Of a stretch of DNA of 14,772 nucleotides, positions 13,504-14,772 are shown piece after piece. The translations under genes were made by a program, and so were the position numbers. The notes beneath the pieces were generated by a model. The model was given only the letters and a program-made list of their open reading frames with translations. It ran no database searches and had not been told where the DNA came from. The stretch's first letter is position 1; each line of letters opens with the position of its first letter. Source of the DNA: Cohaesibacteraceae bacterium (lineage in GTDB: Bacteria > Pseudomonadota > Alphaproteobacteria > Rhizobiales > Cohaesibacteraceae); NCBI GenBank assembly GCA_016764535.1, contig JAESRR010000186.1, positions 1-14,772 on the forward strand, written 5' to 3'.

Positions 13504-14427
13504 ATGTTCGACGTTTTTTTCAATGCTGTACTGCCGATATTCGTCGTTGTTGCCATTGGCTTCGCCTTCGCGCGCAACGGCTCGATGGATATGTCCGTCG
13601 CCACGGGACTCAACCGGTTTATGTTTTATTTCGCGGTTCCGATCCTGTTGTTCCGCCTTGTATCGAGGGTCCAGGTCGACCAGTTTGAATGGCTGTTCCT
13701 GTTGGCCTATTTCATCGCCGAATTGACGATCTATGTCGCGGGCTATGCCATTGCGCGAAAGGTATTTAGGCGGAAAAAGGATGAAGCCCTGCTACTCGGC
13801 ATGGCCGTATGTTTCTCCAACCATGTGTTTTTTGTCTTGCCGATAAGCAGTGCATTGTTTGGCGAAGCGGCAACCCTCCCTGTCGTCGCGATTATCAGCC
13901 TTGATGCAGTGGTGCTGTTTGCCGGAACAATCCTGATCCTTGAAACCGCAAAGAACAAACAGGACGGAAAATCCCTGTTCTCACTATTGCCTTTGATTGC
14001 CAAAAATCCACAGATCCTCGCGATAGCCACGGGCGTTCTTTTCAATTTTTTCGACCCGGCGCGGTCAGTTGGGTTTGATCTGTTCACCAAATTTGTGGGT
14101 GATGCCGCCGCCCCCTGCGCCCTGTTCGCTCTTGGCATCATCCTTGCGCAACAAAGATCGCAGGATGGATTAACACTGCCACTGGTATTTGCAGGTTTAA
14201 AGCTGGTCGCCATGCCTGCAATTGCATGGGTTTTGATCGCCAATCTTGTTCAAATGGATTCCAGCTGGACAGCCCCGACATTGCTGGTAGCCGCAGGTCC
14301 TGCCGGAGCGATGCCTTTTGTCTTTGCCCTGCAATACAAAATACCGGTTTCCGATATTGCCATGACAATACTTCTTTCGACCCTTGGGTCTTTAATCACG
14401 GTGACGCTTGTCGGCCAGATGTTTTAA
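13504..14427 (+). CDS. AEC-family transporter (auxin efflux carrier/malonate-type)
   Basis: This 307-residue membrane protein has about ten hydrophobic segments in two blocks of five, the usual form of the AEC (bile/auxin transporter-like) family. Recognisable stretches are the N-terminal FFNAVLPIFVVVAIGFAFAR, ALLLGMAVCFSNHVFFVLPI in the first half, and APCALFALGIILAQQ in the second. Bacterial members move dicarboxylates such as malonate or malate, or other small organic anions. It lies 24 bp after tetR on the same strand, probably in one operon. With the nearby enoyl-CoA hydratase this suggests uptake or export of an organic acid handled as a CoA ester, but the substrate is not shown by the sequence. 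Confidence 0.88.
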   Translation: MFDVFFNAVLPIFVVVAIGFAFARNGSMDMSVATGLNRFMFYFAVPILLFRLVSRVQVDQFEWLFLLAYFIAELTIYVAGYAIARKVFRRKKDEALLLGMAVCFSNHVFFVLPISSALFGEAATLPVVAIISLDAVVLFAGTILILETAKNKQDGKSLFSLLPLIAKNPQILAIATGVLFNFFDPARSVGFDLFTKFVGDAAAPCALFALGIILAQQRSQDGLTLPLVFAGLKLVAMPAIAWVLIANLVQMDSSWTAPTLLVAAGPAGAMPFVFALQYKIPVSDIAMTILLSTLGSLITVTLVGQMF

Positions 14428-14451
14428 AACCAGCTCCCCGGAAAAGCAAAA

Positions 14452-14477
14452 GGCCCGGAGTTGGTGAACTCCAGGCC
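14452..14477. terminator. GC-rich hairpin after the AEC gene
   Basis: GGCCCGGAGTT (14452-14462) pairs with AACTCCAGGCC (14467-14477) with one C-A mismatch and a GGTG loop, 24 bp after the stop codon. The plus-strand side continues CCTTCG rather than a T-run. The minus-strand side would read TTTTGCTTTT. It may therefore work for the AEC operon, for transcripts entering from the right, or both. Confidence 0.5.
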
Positions 14478-14772
14478 CTTCGACGACCATCACAGACAGC
14501 CGTTCGGTTTCACGAGGCGGACAAACGGTACATTTGCGTTTGTCCTATTGTTTCCGCATGTTCGGCAAAACAGACACTGAAAACAAAGATTAGGTTAATA
14601 CCGCTTTTGGAAGTTTGTAGTATTACCTCAAACCTCTCATACAAATTTGAACAAATATGATTACAAATTGGTAAACCGGAAATATATATATGATAAAAAT
14701 ACTTGAACGATAAGTATTCAAAACATATTGACTGACGAAATATTAAAAGAATTATAAGCATTAAACATAGTT
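14478..14772. other. Non-coding, increasingly AT-rich right edge
   Basis: No coding region is supported here. Base composition becomes strongly AT-rich after about 14580. AATACTT (14698-14704) and AAGTATT (14712-14718) form a perfect 7-bp inverted repeat with a 7-nt spacer. ATATATATATG lies just before it. The stretch may be the upstream region of a gene beyond the window. Confidence 0.4.

Noticed and set aside
13743..14243. 166-residue minus-strand frame
   Set aside because: It is antisense to the AEC transporter, with no plausible start site or family motif.

Overview
The window looks like a stretch of an alphaproteobacterial chromosome of middling GC content. This is an inference. It rests on a GlxA-type regulator beside an MFS exporter, a secreted caspase-like protein fused to Sel1 repeats (an architecture familiar from rhizobia and relatives), an AEC transporter, and many short hairpin repeats in the intergenic DNA of a general type common in alphaproteobacteria. 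No rRNA, tRNA, CRISPR array, transposase or phage gene was found.

Layout. Positions 1-359 hold no gene, only hairpin repeats. An MFS transporter (360-1547, minus) and a GlxA-family regulator (1679-2635, plus) are divergent, with a dyad between them. Positions 2636-3106 hold more repeats and the frameshifted C-terminal remnant of a HAD-family hydrolase. An intact phosphoglycolate-phosphatase-like HAD gene follows (3107-3775). Positions 3776-4364 contain a 228-bp tandem duplication of a composite repeat element. A DoxX-like membrane protein (4365-5414, minus) comes next.

From 5737 to 12010 every gene is on the plus strand. All but two encode exported proteins: an orphan periplasmic solute-binding protein, a Sel1-repeat protein with a peptidoglycan-binding-like tail, a second Sel1-repeat protein, a secreted caspase-fold protease with two Sel1 repeats and the same kind of tail, and a small exported four-cysteine protein. 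The two exceptions are a RelE/ParE-like toxin and its XRE antitoxin, which sit in the middle. This is the most system-like part of the window: a probable cell-envelope module of scaffold-type Sel1 proteins and a caspase-like protease. Its function cannot be read from the sequence.

The right part is a metabolic block: an enoyl-CoA hydratase (minus), a divergent TetR regulator with a dyad upstream of its start, and an AEC-family carrier 24 bp after the regulator. A hairpin follows, then about 290 bp of non-coding, increasingly AT-rich DNA to the edge.

The most distinctive non-coding feature is a family of about 30-bp hairpins in the frame TGTCA-stem-loop-TCCATAG. They occur at least nine times, always outside intact genes, in three stem versions whose arms differ but stay fully complementary. 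They often form inverted pairs bounding a core of about 100-130 bp.
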